Origin: Porphyromonadaceae bacterium H1
Lineage (GTDB): Bacteria; Bacteroidota; Bacteroidia; Bacteroidales; Paludibacteraceae
DNA length: 64,000 bases
Direction: 5' to 3'
Assembly: GCA_001653155.1 (NCBI GenBank)
Contig: BDEJ01000001.1
Location: 1-64,000, forward strand
Shown here: positions 24,434-33,945 of the stretch, in pieces
Position numbering within the stretch: the stretch's first letter is position 1
Layout of the letters: the number at the start of each line of letters is the position of its first letter
Notes under the pieces: generated by a model
What the model was told of the DNA's origin: nothing
The model's input: the letters and a program-made list of their open reading frames with translations, nothing else
The model's database searches: none
Program-made: the position numbers and the translations under genes

Positions 24434-25492
24434 TTAAAAGCGAACTCCATCCAATAGGTTGATGTATAGGTCTATAGCTTCGGATATCTCCTCAGGGATG
24501 ATGTATTCATCGGCCGTATGGGAACGAGCCGAATCGCCGGGGCCCATCTTTAGACTAGGAAAAGGCATCAAAGCCTGATCGGAAAGCGTTTGGGAACCGA
24601 AAGTATGTCTCGACAGGGCAATGCCTCGCTTCACTATCGGATGGTCTGCAGGTGTGGCAGAGGAGCTCAAACGGGTGGAACGAGCCTCTACTTCGCATTC
24701 GACCTGCTCTTTGATGATTTTAAGAAGTTCTTCGTTCGAATACAACTCGTTGCTGCGTACATCCACAACAAAGCTACAGGAGTCCGGGATGACGTTGTGC
24801 TGTGTTCCGGCATTGACCTGCGTTACCGACATCTTGACTGCGCCCAAGAGTTCTGATTTTTTAGGAAAGTCGTAACTACGGAACCATTCCAGAATGGGGA
24901 GGGCTTCGTAAATGGCGTTGCGGCCTTCGTTGCGTGCGGCGTGTCCGGCAATGCCTCGCACCACGCAGTCGAGTACCATCAAACCTTTCTCGGCGATGGC
25001 CATGTTCATCAGAGTTGGCTCTCCTACTATGGCAAAATCGATTTTCGGCAATTCGTCCAGCAAGCTTTCTATGCCGTTTCTACCCGATATTTCTTCTTCG
25101 GCCGATGCGGCAAAGATCAGGTTGTAGGGCTGATTACGCTTTGTGAGCAGGAAAAAAGCCTGTAGCAGGCTGACAAGCGAGGCTCCCGCGTCGTTACTCC
25201 CTAATCCGTAGAGCTTACCGCTATCCGTTAGCGCTTCGAAGGGCGGGCGCGTCCAACCCGAAACGGGTTTCACCGTGTCGATGTGGGAGTTGAGCAGTAG
25301 GGTCGGTCGGGCTGTGTCGAAGCCCGGCCCCATCAGCCAGAGGTTGTTAGCTTTCCGGGATACGCTGTAACCTCGTTCTTCGATATAGCGCTCCAGAAAA
25401 TCGCAGGCATTTTTCTCCTGCTTGCTGAAAGAGGGAATACTGATTAGCTGTTCGAGCAGTTTGATAGCGTCTTGTGCTGCTTCGGAAAACAT
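24434..25492 (-). CDS. M20-family metallo-hydrolase (ArgE/DapE-like deacylase)
   Basis: 352-aa cytoplasmic amidohydrolase using two metal ions. Metal-binding motifs are LLLNSHIDTVKP (His and the adjacent catalytic Asp), GSNDAGASL (bridging Asp) and SAEEEISGRNG (catalytic Glu plus ligand). Bacteroidota homologues include N-acetyl- or N-succinyl-ornithine deacylases of arginine synthesis. Its position 65 bp downstream of the fused carbamoyl-phosphate synthetase, on the same strand, would fit an arginine role, but no other arg gene is in the window. Dipeptidase or DapE activity remains possible. Confidence 0.8.
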   Translation of the reverse strand: MFSEAAQDAIKLLEQLISIPSFSKQEKNACDFLERYIEERGYSVSRKANNLWLMGPGFDTARPTLLLNSHIDTVKPVSGWTRPPFEALTDSGKLYGLGSNDAGASLVSLLQAFFLLTKRNQPYNLIFAASAEEEISGRNGIESLLDELPKIDFAIVGEPTLMNMAIAEKGLMVLDCVVRGIAGHAARNEGRNAIYEALPILEWFRSYDFPKKSELLGAVKMSVTQVNAGTQHNVIPDSCSFVVDVRSNELYSNEELLKIIKEQVECEVEARSTRLSSSATPADHPIVKRGIALSRHTFGSQTLSDQALMPFPSLKMGPGDSARSHTADEYIIPEEISEAIDLYINLLDGVRF

Positions 25493-25557
25493 AATACTGT
25501 TTGATGTAAGAGACTAAATATAAAACAACTGATTCGGTATAAAGGTTGAGAGGGAGC

Positions 25558-28500
25558 TTATCGATACTCATCCCAACTTTTTATTTTTATATCGGCTAAT
25601 GACATAGAACAGAAGGCATGGATGAAGGCGCTTGCCAATCGGGCATTGGTTAACAGCGGGATGTTGAAGTCAATGGCCATGCGTCGGATCGTATAGTCGT
25701 TTTCCAGTTCTCGGTTGCTGTTATCTTTCGGAATGTTGATGACGAGGTCGAATTTTTTCTCCGAAATCATTTCTTTTACATTCAAATCGCCTTTTTCGTC
25801 GGGCCATTGTACCGCTGTACTTTTTATTCCGTTATCTTGCAGGAATTTTTGTGTCCCTCGTGTAGCATAGAGTTCGTAACCTTTTTCCTGCAACAAGTGG
25901 CAGGCATCAAGCAGATCGACTTTCGATTTCGTTTGTCCGGAAGATATGAGTATGGTTTTCCGGGGTATGCGGTAGCCTACCGATAGCAAAGACTTGAGAA
26001 TGGCTTCGGAAAAGTCATCGCCGATACAACCCACTTCACCTGTTGAGGCCATATCTACCCCTAATACGGGATCGGCCTGTTGCAGACGGGCAAAGGAGAA
26101 TTGAGAGGCCTTGATGCCTACATAATCCAAGTCGAAGGCTGATTTTTCGGGCCTTTCTATCGGGATTCCCAGCATTATTTTTGTCGCCAGCTCAATCAGG
26201 TTGATTTTGAGTACTTTGGATACGAAGGGGAAGCTTCGCGATGAGCGTAAGTTACATTCTATCACCTTGATGTAGTTGTCTTTGGCCAGAAACTGTATGT
26301 TGAAAGGACCCGATATTTGCAGGGATTTGGCAATTTCGCGGGCGATATTTTTGATGCGCCGGATGGTTTCCACATAAATCTTTTGTGGAGGGAATTGTGT
26401 CGTGGCATCGCCCGAGTGTACGCCTGCAAACTCCACATGTTCGGAAATGGCATAGGCTACGATATCGCCTTTTTCGGCCACGGCGTCTATTTCTATTTCC
26501 TTACAGCGTTCGATAAACTCCGATATCACTACGGGGTGTTTTTTCGATACCTCGGTTGCCAGTTTTAAAAAATTCTCGAGTTGCGATTTGTCGTGACATA
26601 CGTTCATTGCAGCACCTGAAAGCACATAGGATGGGCGCACAAGAACGGGGAAGCCAATGCGGTCGACAAATTCATTGACATCGTCGAATGTTGTCAACTC
26701 CTTCCAGCGTGGTTGGTCAATACCCAAGCGGTCGAGCATCGAAGAGAATTTATGGCGATCCTCAGCCATGTCGATGTGCTGAGCCTGAGTCCCTAAAATT
26801 CGTACCTGAGCATCGGCTAATTTCAGTGCGAGGTTGTTGGGTATTTGTCCGCCCGTAGAAACGATTGTCCCCATTGGGTTTTCCATTTCGAGGATGTCCA
26901 TGACGCGCTCGAAACTCAATTCGTCGAAATAAAGCCGGTCACACATGTCGTAGTCGGTCGATACGGTTTCCGGATTGTAATTAATCATCACCGAGCGGAG
27001 TCCTTCTTTACGAATGGTGTTCAAGGCATTGACTCCACACCAGTCAAACTCAACCGAAGATCCGATGCGATAAGCTCCCGATCCGAGTACAACGACAGAA
27101 CGATGATCCCCCAGATACTTCACGTCGTTTGTGCAGCCGTTATAGGTCAGGTAGAGGTAGTTGGTTTGCGCCGGGTATTCACCGGCCAATGTGTCGATTT
27201 GTTTTACTACGGGCAAAATACCCCGGCTCTTGCGGTAAGAGCGGGTTTCTTTTATGGCTTCGTCGATGAGGTCGTTGCTGCATTTTTTTACCAGACGAGT
27301 CAGCTGGAAGTCGGAGAATCCACATTTTTTGGCTTCGCGGAGTAATTCGTCGGGTAAGGTTTCGAGGCTGTTGTAGCTCTCCAGCTCGTGCTCCATCTCT
27401 ACAATGTGCTTCAACTTGTAGAGAAACCATCGGTCTATCTTGGTAAGTTCGTAGAGTCGTTCGATGGAATAGCCTTTGTGGAGGGCATTAGCCAGATAAA
27501 ATATCCGTCGGTCGGTGGGCTTAGCCAAAGCGCTGTCCAGATCGGCAACGGCAAAGTCTTTGTTTGCTACGAAGCCGTGCATGCCCAAGCCAATCATCCG
27601 GAGACTTTTCTGGATGACTTCTTCGAAACTCCGGCCGATGGCCATGATCTCGCCTACGGACTTCATGCTGCTTCCCAGTAAACGGGATACGCCTTGGAAC
27701 TTACCCAAATCCCAGCGAGGCACCTTGCAGACAACATAGTCGAGCGCCGGCTCGAAGAAGGCAGTGGTAGTCTTCGTTACCGAGTTTTTCAATTCGGGTA
27801 ATCCGTATCCCAAGCCCAATTTGGCAGCAACGAAAGCCAGCGGATAACCTGTTGCTTTGGAGGCCAGAGCCGACGAGCGGCTTAGGCGGGCGTTTACTTC
27901 AATCACCCGATAGTCTTCCGAGATGGGATCAAAAGCGTATTGTACGTTGCACTCGCCCACGATGCCGATATGGCGAATGATGCGGATGGCCAATTCGCGG
28001 AGGCAGTGGTACTCGTCGTTTGTGAGTGTCTGAGAGGGAGCCACTACAATACTTTCGCCGGTGTGTATGCCCAGAGGGTCGAAATTCTCCATGTTGCATA
28101 CCGTGATGCAGTTGTCGTACTTGTCGCGCATCACCTCGTATTCAATCTCTTTCCAGCCTTTGAGCGATTTTTCTACCAGCACTTGAGGGGAATAGGAGAA
28201 GGCTTTTTCTACCGTTTCTTTTAATTCCCGGTCGTTGTCGCAAAAGCCGCTGCCGAGTCCGCCCAAGGCGTATGCAGCCCGGACGATAACGGGGTAGCCC
28301 AACTCGTTGGCTGCTTTGATGGCATCGTTTAAGTTGGTTACGGCCTCGCTTTTGATGTATTTGACATCTATTTCAGACAGTTTTTGGTTGAATATTTCCC
28401 GGTCTTCGGTGTCGATAATGGCCTGTACGGGAGTCCCTAAAACGCGTACTCCGTATTTTTCGAGTACCTTGTTTTTGTAGAGCTCCACACCGCAATTGAG

Positions 28501-29931
28501 CGCCGTTTGTCCCCCGAAAGAAAGGAAAATGCCGTCGGGACGCTCTTTTTCAATTACGCGTTCTACAAAGTCGGGCGTTACGGGTAGGAAGTACACGCTG
28601 TCTGCAATGCCTTCGGATGTTTGTACCGTGGCTATGTTCGGATTAATGAGCACGGTTTGTATGCCTTCTTCTTTTAAGGCTTTCAGAGCCTGCGAACCGG
28701 AATAGTCAAATTCTCCCGCCTCGCCTATTTTTAAAGCTCCCGAACCCAAAACGAGTACTTTTTTGATGTCCCGTATCGAAAAATCGTCGTAGCTGTGTTG
28801 ATTTTTCTGTCTGGATTGTATTTCTTCCTCAATAAGATTTGTTACGGATCGTCTGTCGCCTGCCAACATGCGGATGAAAACGTCGAAGAGCAATTTGGCA
28901 TCGGTAGGCCCTGAGGTGGCTTCGGGGTGGAACTGAGCAGAGAACCAAGGTTGCGTTTTGTGACGGATGCCTTCGTTGGAGCCATCGTTCATGTTTACGA
29001 AGAGGGCTTCCCAATCTTCTCCCAGGCTGTTGTTATCTACAGCGAAACTATGATTTTGCGAAGTAATAAAAGCTCTTTTGCTTCCGGTTAGCTGTACGGG
29101 TTGGTTGTGGCTGCGGTGACCGTATTTCAATTTGTAAGTTTTAGCTCCTCCGGCTGTGGCCAGGAGTTGGTTCCCCATGCAAATACCGAAAATGGGCTTT
29201 CCCGTTTTCATGAAGCGCCGGATGTGTTCGACGGTTTTTTGGCAGTAAGACGGGTCGCCCGGCCCATTGGAAATGAACAGTCCGTCGCAGTCCAGTGTGT
29301 TGAAGTCGTAATCCCAGGGAACGCGTATGACCGTGGTGTCTCGTTGCAACAAGCAGCGTATGATGTTGTGCTTAACGCCGCAATCTACCAATGCGATGCG
29401 GTATTTGCCTGTCCCGTAGTGTATTACTTCGCGACAACTTGCTTTTTCGACTTGATTTTCGCTGTTGGGGTCGCTAAAAGCTATGTCTTCTCCGTCCGGA
29501 AAAACAAGTTTGCCTTTTAGGGTTCCTTTCTCCCGTACAAGCTTGGTGAGGGCCCGGGTATCTACATCGAATATACCCGGAACCTTGTGCTCTTTTAACC
29601 AGTCGTTGAGACTTTTTGCCGCATTCCAATGGCTGTACTCAAAAGAAAAATCGGAAACAATCAAGGCGGAGACTTGAATTTTTTCCGATTCGTAAAATGA
29701 AGAGAGTTGATTTTGGATACTGTCTTCCGGCACGCCGTAATTCCCGATTAAAGGATAGGTGAGACAGAGCATCTGCCCTCGATACGAGGGATCGGTGAGG
29801 CTTTCGGGGTAGCCGACCATGGCGGTGCTGAAAACCACTTCGCCGGCGACGGCTTTTTCGTAGCCGAAGGATTTACCTTTGAAGACCGTCCCGTCTTCCA
29901 ATATCAAATGAAAGGCTTTGAATTGCTGCAT
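25558..29931 (-). CDS. carAB: Fused glutamine-dependent carbamoyl-phosphate synthetase (CarA-CarB)
   Basis: 1457 aa in one uninterrupted frame. Residues 1-~365 are the glutaminase subunit: Cys251 in FGICMGNQL and His335/Glu337 in AQFHPEATS form the triad. The usual GICLGHQ His is Asn here. A ~20-residue linker leads to CarB at ~385 (IRDIKKVLVLGSG). CarB then runs ~1070 residues, the normal length of the free subunit: two ATP-grasp halves (VEKSLKGWKEIEYEVMRD; second half beginning VVVLGSGAYRIGSSVEFDW) and a C-terminal MGS-type allosteric domain (KTILISSGQTKSKVDLLD). It makes carbamoyl phosphate for pyrimidine and arginine synthesis. In most bacteria these are two genes; the fusion recalls eukaryotic CPSases. 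Confidence 0.93.
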   Translation of the reverse strand: MQQFKAFHLILEDGTVFKGKSFGYEKAVAGEVVFSTAMVGYPESLTDPSYRGQMLCLTYPLIGNYGVPEDSIQNQLSSFYESEKIQVSALIVSDFSFEYSHWNAAKSLNDWLKEHKVPGIFDVDTRALTKLVREKGTLKGKLVFPDGEDIAFSDPNSENQVEKASCREVIHYGTGKYRIALVDCGVKHNIIRCLLQRDTTVIRVPWDYDFNTLDCDGLFISNGPGDPSYCQKTVEHIRRFMKTGKPIFGICMGNQLLATAGGAKTYKLKYGHRSHNQPVQLTGSKRAFITSQNHSFAVDNNSLGEDWEALFVNMNDGSNEGIRHKTQPWFSAQFHPEATSGPTDAKLLFDVFIRMLAGDRRSVTNLIEEEIQSRQKNQHSYDDFSIRDIKKVLVLGSGALKIGEAGEFDYSGSQALKALKEEGIQTVLINPNIATVQTSEGIADSVYFLPVTPDFVERVIEKERPDGIFLSFGGQTALNCGVELYKNKVLEKYGVRVLGTPVQAIIDTEDREIFNQKLSEIDVKYIKSEAVTNLNDAIKAANELGYPVIVRAAYALGGLGSGFCDNDRELKETVEKAFSYSPQVLVEKSLKGWKEIEYEVMRDKYDNCITVCNMENFDPLGIHTGESIVVAPSQTLTNDEYHCLRELAIRIIRHIGIVGECNVQYAFDPISEDYRVIEVNARLSRSSALASKATGYPLAFVAAKLGLGYGLPELKNSVTKTTTAFFEPALDYVVCKVPRWDLGKFQGVSRLLGSSMKSVGEIMAIGRSFEEVIQKSLRMIGLGMHGFVANKDFAVADLDSALAKPTDRRIFYLANALHKGYSIERLYELTKIDRWFLYKLKHIVEMEHELESYNSLETLPDELLREAKKCGFSDFQLTRLVKKCSNDLIDEAIKETRSYRKSRGILPVVKQIDTLAGEYPAQTNYLYLTYNGCTNDVKYLGDHRSVVVLGSGAYRIGSSVEFDWCGVNALNTIRKEGLRSVMINYNPETVSTDYDMCDRLYFDELSFERVMDILEMENPMGTIVSTGGQIPNNLALKLADAQVRILGTQAQHIDMAEDRHKFSSMLDRLGIDQPRWKELTTFDDVNEFVDRIGFPVLVRPSYVLSGAAMNVCHDKSQLENFLKLATEVSKKHPVVISEFIERCKEIEIDAVAEKGDIVAYAISEHVEFAGVHSGDATTQFPPQKIYVETIRRIKNIAREIAKSLQISGPFNIQFLAKDNYIKVIECNLRSSRSFPFVSKVLKINLIELATKIMLGIPIERPEKSAFDLDYVGIKASQFSFARLQQADPVLGVDMASTGEVGCIGDDFSEAILKSLLSVGYRIPRKTILISSGQTKSKVDLLDACHLLQEKGYELYATRGTQKFLQDNGIKSTAVQWPDEKGDLNVKEMISEKKFDLVINIPKDNSNRELENDYTIRRMAIDFNIPLLTNARLASAFIHAFCSMSLADIKIKSWDEYR

Positions 29932-29983
29932 GTTGATTAAAGAAATATTCGTCGTATTTTTTTTTGAGTCTTTGTCTTTGTTG

Positions 29984-30029
29984 CAGCGGGTAGCCCACCG
30001 TAGTTAGCCCGTCGGTCGACTGCCCGCTG
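29984..30029. other. Structured element between recA and carAB
   Basis: CAGCGGG (29984-29990) can pair with CCCGCTG (30023-30029). The loop contains two similar TAGCCC-led segments and a GTCGAC palindrome. It lies downstream of recA and 53 bp upstream of the carAB start, so it could end the recA transcript or belong to a carAB leader. There is no T tract and I recognise no known riboswitch. Confidence 0.3.
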
Positions 30030-30085
30030 TATGTTCTGTATTTATCCTGATCGGGAGCTTGCTTTTACAAAGCCGCACTTTGTCG

Positions 30086-31108
30086 TTACTTGGCTTGTAT
30101 GGCGGCAACGATTTTTTCTCTTAGCTCTTCCATCAGTTCGGGGTTGTCTTTGATGAGGTTTTTTACCGCATCGCGGCCTTGGCCGAGTTTTACTTCACCG
30201 TAACTGAACCACGATCCGCTCTTTTTGATGATTCCATGCTCTACTCCTAAATCGAGAATTTCGCCTGAGCGGGAGATGCCTTCGCCGAACATGATATCGA
30301 ACTCGGCTTTACGGAAGGGGGGAGCAACTTTGTTCTTCACCACTTTGACACGAGTCTGGTTTCCAACGGCTTCTTCGCCGTCTTTTATCTGGCTGATGCG
30401 GCGAATATCGAGACGTACCGATGCATAGAATTTCAAAGCATTTCCTCCGGTTGTGGTTTCCGGGTTGCCGAAAGTGATGCCTATCTTCTCGCGCAGCTGG
30501 TTGATAAAAATACAAGTCGTGTTGGTCTTGTTGATGTTGGCCGTCAGCTTACGGAGCGCCTGCGACATAAGGCGAGCCTGAAGTCCCATTTTCGATTCGC
30601 CCATGTCGCCTTCCAACTCGGCTTTTGGGGTAAGGGCTGCTACCGAGTCGATAACTACGATGTCGACGGCTGAGGAGCGAATCAGTTGGTCGGCAATCTC
30701 AAGGGCTTGCTCGCCGCTGTCGGGTTGGGAGATGAGCAGCTCATCGATGTTGACACCCAGTTTTTCGGCATAAAAGCGGTCGAAGGCATGCTCGGCGTCG
30801 ATGATGGCAGCGATACCTCCTGCCCGTTGTGCTTCGGCGATGGCGTGAATGGCCAAGGTGGTTTTACCCGAGGATTCGGGGCCGAAAATTTCGATAACAC
30901 GGCCACGCGGGTAGCCGCCTACCCCCAAGGCCAGATTCAGACCAATGGAGCCTGACGAGATGACGGCAATTTCCTCCACGTTGCTGTCACCCATCTTCAT
31001 GATGGTGCCTTTTCCGTGGTCTTTCTCTATTTTGTCCATTGCCAGCTGCAGGGCTTTTAATTTTTCCAGAGAGGGCTTTTTGACTTCTTTGCTGTTTTCT
31101 TCCGACAT
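30086..31108 (-). CDS. recA: Recombinase RecA
   Basis: 340 aa, standard length. Walker [10 protein letters not shown] at residues 76-84, Walker B ([11 protein letters not shown]), and loop L2 region ([21 protein letters not shown]) are all present. It forms ATP-dependent filaments on single-stranded DNA for recombination and repair. A TACATTTG -7 box on the minus strand (31165-31158) lies 50 bp upstream. I see no SOS box that I could name, and LexA sites in this phylum are not well defined. Confidence 0.98.
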   Translation of the reverse strand: MSEENSKEVKKPSLEKLKALQLAMDKIEKDHGKGTIMKMGDSNVEEIAVISSGSIGLNLALGVGGYPRGRVIEIFGPESSGKTTLAIHAIAEAQRAGGIAAIIDAEHAFDRFYAEKLGVNIDELLISQPDSGEQALEIADQLIRSSAVDIVVIDSVAALTPKAELEGDMGESKMGLQARLMSQALRKLTANINKTNTTCIFINQLREKIGITFGNPETTTGGNALKFYASVRLDIRRISQIKDGEEAVGNQTRVKVVKNKVAPPFRKAEFDIMFGEGISRSGEILDLGVEHGIIKKSGSWFSYGEVKLGQGRDAVKNLIKDNPELMEELREKIVAAIQAK

Positions 31109-31157
31109 ACTTTGTCTTAATTTTAGGCTTTGTTTAAACGTGCTTTAATTTTCCCCA

Positions 31158-31165
31158 CAAATGTA
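31158..31165 (-). promoter_or_regulatory. Candidate -7 box for recA
   Basis: Minus-strand TACATTTG, fitting TAnnTTTG, 50 bp before the recA start; no clear -33 partner. Confidence 0.45.
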
Positions 31166-31262
31166 CGGCATTTTTTGGAATATATCGATAGGATTTCTCT
31201 AATTTGCTTGCCGAGAGGGAGAAAAAGCTTCCATCGATTGGGAGAAATTCTTCCGAAATCCG

Positions 31263-31270
31263 TATTTTTG
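31263..31270 (+). promoter_or_regulatory. Candidate promoter for the SIMPL gene
   Basis: TATTTTTG fits the -7 box; a TTG at 31238-31240 lies 22 bp upstream, slightly longer than the usual 19-21. Confidence 0.45.
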
Positions 31271-31330
31271 CTGCTGGACTGCCGATGTAGTCCGGTAACT
31301 CATTTATTTCTGAATTAAAAAAAAGAGCGT

Positions 31331-32050
31331 ATGAAACGATTTATTTTGGCTTTGCTCTCGACTTGTTGTGTTGTGGCAAACTATGCCCAAAGCGGCGAAA
31401 AAAACTTTATCGACCAAAATTACATCGAAGTGTCGGGCAAGGCCGAAGCCGAAGTGCAACCCGACCGGATTTATCTGAAAATCATTCTGGATGAGAAGGA
31501 TTTCAAAACCAAACAAAGCCTCGACGATATGGAAAAGCGCATGCTTGCCAAACTACGTGAGTTGGGCATCGATGTGGCAAAAGACCTCTCGCTGCTCGAC
31601 TTTGCGAGTAATTTCAAATCCTACATTTTCTCCAAAGACGTAGTTTTAATCAAGGACTTTCAGTTGATTGTGCGGGACACGAAGACCTTGCAAGCCGTTT
31701 TCTACGAGTTGCGTAAGCTCGGCATATCGAATATCTCGATTGAAAAGACGGAATACTCTGACATCGAGCAACTGCGTAAGGATGTGAAAGTGAAAGCCGT
31801 CAAAGCCGCTCGTGAGAAGGCCGGACTCTTAGCTGAGGCGCTGGGACAGAGTCTCGGGCGGGCGCTTTACCTGCAGGAAACGCAGTATATGAATCCGGAA
31901 TTCGTATCGAATGCCTTTTTAAGAGGCGCTTCCTCCGGTATTAAAATGCGCGGCGCCGTTCCCGAACAACTTGATGTGACGTATCAGGATTTGGAGTTCG
32001 AAAAAATCAAGGTGGAGAGTAGCCTGCTTCTGCGTTTCGAGTTGAAGTAA
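31331..32050 (+). CDS. SIMPL-domain (DUF541) periplasmic protein
   Basis: 239 aa with signal peptide (LALLSTCCVVANYAQ). The body begins with the SIMPL signature YIEVSGKAEAEVQPDRIYLKI and includes the helix KVKAVKAAREKAGLLAEALGQSLG typical of the family. SIMPL/BP26-like proteins form large periplasmic oligomers and have been linked to oxidative-stress tolerance and surface properties. The biochemical role is not established. It is followed 25 bp later by a broken SDR gene that was probably in the same operon. Confidence 0.85.
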   Translation: MKRFILALLSTCCVVANYAQSGEKNFIDQNYIEVSGKAEAEVQPDRIYLKIILDEKDFKTKQSLDDMEKRMLAKLRELGIDVAKDLSLLDFASNFKSYIFSKDVVLIKDFQLIVRDTKTLQAVFYELRKLGISNISIEKTEYSDIEQLRKDVKVKAVKAAREKAGLLAEALGQSLGRALYLQETQYMNPEFVSNAFLRGASSGIKMRGAVPEQLDVTYQDLEFEKIKVESSLLLRFELK

Positions 32051-32075
32051 GTGAAATATCAATACCTAACAATAC

Positions 32076-32857
32076 ATGAAAAAAGCTATTATTGGAGCAA
32101 GTTCCGGTATCGGAAAGGAATTAGCACGCACCTTGGCCCGAGATGCTTATCGGGTTGGCATCACCGGACGTCGTGAATCTTTTTTGGCAGCTTTGAAGAA
32201 CGAAGCACCCGATTCGTTTCTCCCTCAAGTGCTGGATGTAAGCGATACGGAAACTTGTATTTCATAGTTGGATGCCTTGGTTGAGCGTTTGGGTGGGTTT
32301 GATTTGATGGTTATTTGTGCCGGTACTCCGATACCGGCAGGAAATCCCTTTCGCAACATAGTTTGATTTGATGGTTATTTGTGCCGGTACGGGTGAGATA
32401 AACGATGACTTGCTTTTCGAAATTGAACGGGAGACCATCGCTACCAACGTGCTGGGATTTACCTGTGTAGCCGATTGGGTTTTTCGCTATTTCCGTCGGC
32501 AGGCTTTGGGAGGGCATCTGGTTACTGTAACTTCCGTGGGAGGTCTTCGTGGCAACCGCCGTGCACCCCGCTTACGGAGCCACAAAAGCTTTCCAAATTA
32601 ATTACAGCGAAGCATTGAGGCAGTTGGGCTTGCGCAGTAATCCGAGAATTTTTGTGACCGATATTCGTCCGGGTTTGGTGGATACGGCCATGGCCAAAGC
32701 TGAAGGCCTGTTCTGGGTTATGCCGGTGAAGAAAACCGTTGCCCAGATGTGCCGGGCTATAAAAAGGAAACGTAAGGTCGTCTATGTAACCAGACGCTGG
32801 GGCTTTATGGCCGCTCTTTCGCGACACATGCCTCGTTTTATTGTCGATAGTCTATAG
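32076..32857 (+). pseudogene. Disrupted short-chain dehydrogenase/reductase gene
   Basis: Read across three frames this is a complete ~240-residue SDR. The NAD(P)-binding GASSGIGKELA is near the start, CAGT follows DLMVI, a TSVGG strand carries the catalytic Ser, and YGATK is the YxxxK catalytic pair. Three lesions break it. A TAG at 32265-32267 sits where a CAG codon would restore the frame. A 64-bp partial duplication (30-bp direct repeats at 32297-32326 and 32361-32390) shifts the frame. One extra C lies in the CCCC run at 32566-32569. All conserved residues are otherwise intact, so inactivation looks recent. Confidence 0.85.
32297..32390 (+). repeat. 30-bp direct repeat flanking a 34-bp insert inside the SDR pseudogene
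   Basis: Bases 32297-32326 and 32361-32390 are identical. The intervening 34 bp (32327-32360) joins the first copy to make a CCGGTA/TACCGG inverted repeat. Removing one 64-bp unit restores the SDR frame (DLMVICAGTGEINDD). Confidence 0.9.
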
Positions 32858-32907
32858 AGAGGAATCTAAAGATCACCCCTTTGACTCTTTGCTGCCGTAT
32901 GATTTTT

Positions 32908-32943
32908 ACCGGGTCTCGGCTTGACTCGAAGTCGAGATCCGGT
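32908..32943. other. Hairpin between the SDR pseudogene and parA
   Basis: An 11-bp stem with one G-U pair (32908-32918 with 32933-32943, 14-nt loop) 51 bp after the SDR stop. It has no T tract, so it is a weak candidate terminator or an mRNA 3'-end structure. Confidence 0.4.
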
Positions 32944-33009
32944 ATGAAATGCCCTCCATATTTATCGGCCTTAAAAAAACTTATTTATCTTCTTCCCGTT
33001 TTCGCTACA

Positions 33010-33040
33010 TTGAGCGGATGGATTTATTTTACTATCTTTG
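33010..33040 (+). promoter_or_regulatory. Bacteroidota-type promoter for parA
   Basis: TTG (33010-33012), 20 bp, TATCTTTG (33033-33040). The expected transcription start near 33047 leaves a ~90-nt leader before the ATG at 33140. Confidence 0.75.
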
Positions 33041-33139
33041 CCCTCCTCTCGAAAGGGAAGACGAGCGCAGTCAGAATGCCTCTAAGGCTGTTTGTGCTGC
33101 CTTAAGAACAGTAAATTTATTATAGCGGAAAAAGTTTTT

Positions 33140-33910
33140 ATGGGAAAAATTATTTCATTGGCTAACCAGAAGGGCGGAGTAGGAAAAACCACTACAGCCA
33201 TAAATTTGGCAGCCTCTCTTGCCTCGTTGGGGAAGAAGACCTTACTCGTCGATGCCGACCCGCAAGCGAATGCCTCTTCCGGTTTGGGCTTGGATGTGCG
33301 CTCGCTCAGCGCTACCATTTACGAATGCCTTATCGATGGCTTGGATCCTGCACAAGCTATACAACCCACCGAAGTGGAGGGGCTTTTCCTCCTTCCTTCG
33401 CACATTGATTTGGTAGGAGCTGAAATTGAGATTCTTAATATGGATAACCGCGAGCGGGTGATGCAGAACCTGTTGAGCCCCCTCAAAAACAATTACGATT
33501 ACATACTGATCGATTGCTCTCCCTCGCTCGGACTGATAACCGTCAATGCCCTGACGGCTTCCGATTCGGTCATCATACCCGTGCAATGCGAGTACTTTGC
33601 CCTCGAAGGTATCAGTAAGCTCTTGAATACCATAAAAATCATCAAAGGCAAGCTGAACCCCTCCTTAGCTATCGAAGGTTTTCTGTTGACAATGTACGAC
33701 AATCGTCTCCGCTTGGCAAATCAGGTTTATACCGAGGTGAAAACCCACTTCGAAGGCATGGTTTTCGACACCGTTATTACACGCAATGTCCGCTTGAGCG
33801 AAGCGCCCAGCCACGGGAAGCCGGTCTTGCTCTACGATGCCGAGTCCAAAGGAGCCAGCAATTACATCGACTTAGCCAAAGAACTTATTGCTTCGGCAGT
33901 AAAAGCATAA
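33140..33910 (+). CDS. parA: Chromosome-partitioning ATPase ParA (Soj)
   Basis: 256 aa from the ATG at 33140, which opens directly on [18 protein letters not shown]; the frame extends 16 codons upstream but those residues do not fit the family. The deviant Walker A KGGVGKTT (residues 11-18) has the signature Lys. Walker A' ([16 protein letters not shown]) and Walker B ([13 protein letters not shown]) follow. It is an ATP-dependent DNA-binding partner of ParB in segregation of the replication origin region. First gene of parA-parB-DUF5683-transglycosylase, an order often seen in Bacteroidales. Confidence 0.95.
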   Translation: MGKIISLANQKGGVGKTTTAINLAASLASLGKKTLLVDADPQANASSGLGLDVRSLSATIYECLIDGLDPAQAIQPTEVEGLFLLPSHIDLVGAEIEILNMDNRERVMQNLLSPLKNNYDYILIDCSPSLGLITVNALTASDSVIIPVQCEYFALEGISKLLNTIKIIKGKLNPSLAIEGFLLTMYDNRLRLANQVYTEVKTHFEGMVFDTVITRNVRLSEAPSHGKPVLLYDAESKGASNYIDLAKELIASAVKA

Positions 33911-33945
33911 AAAATAAAAAACATCCTAAATACTAAAAACAACCT

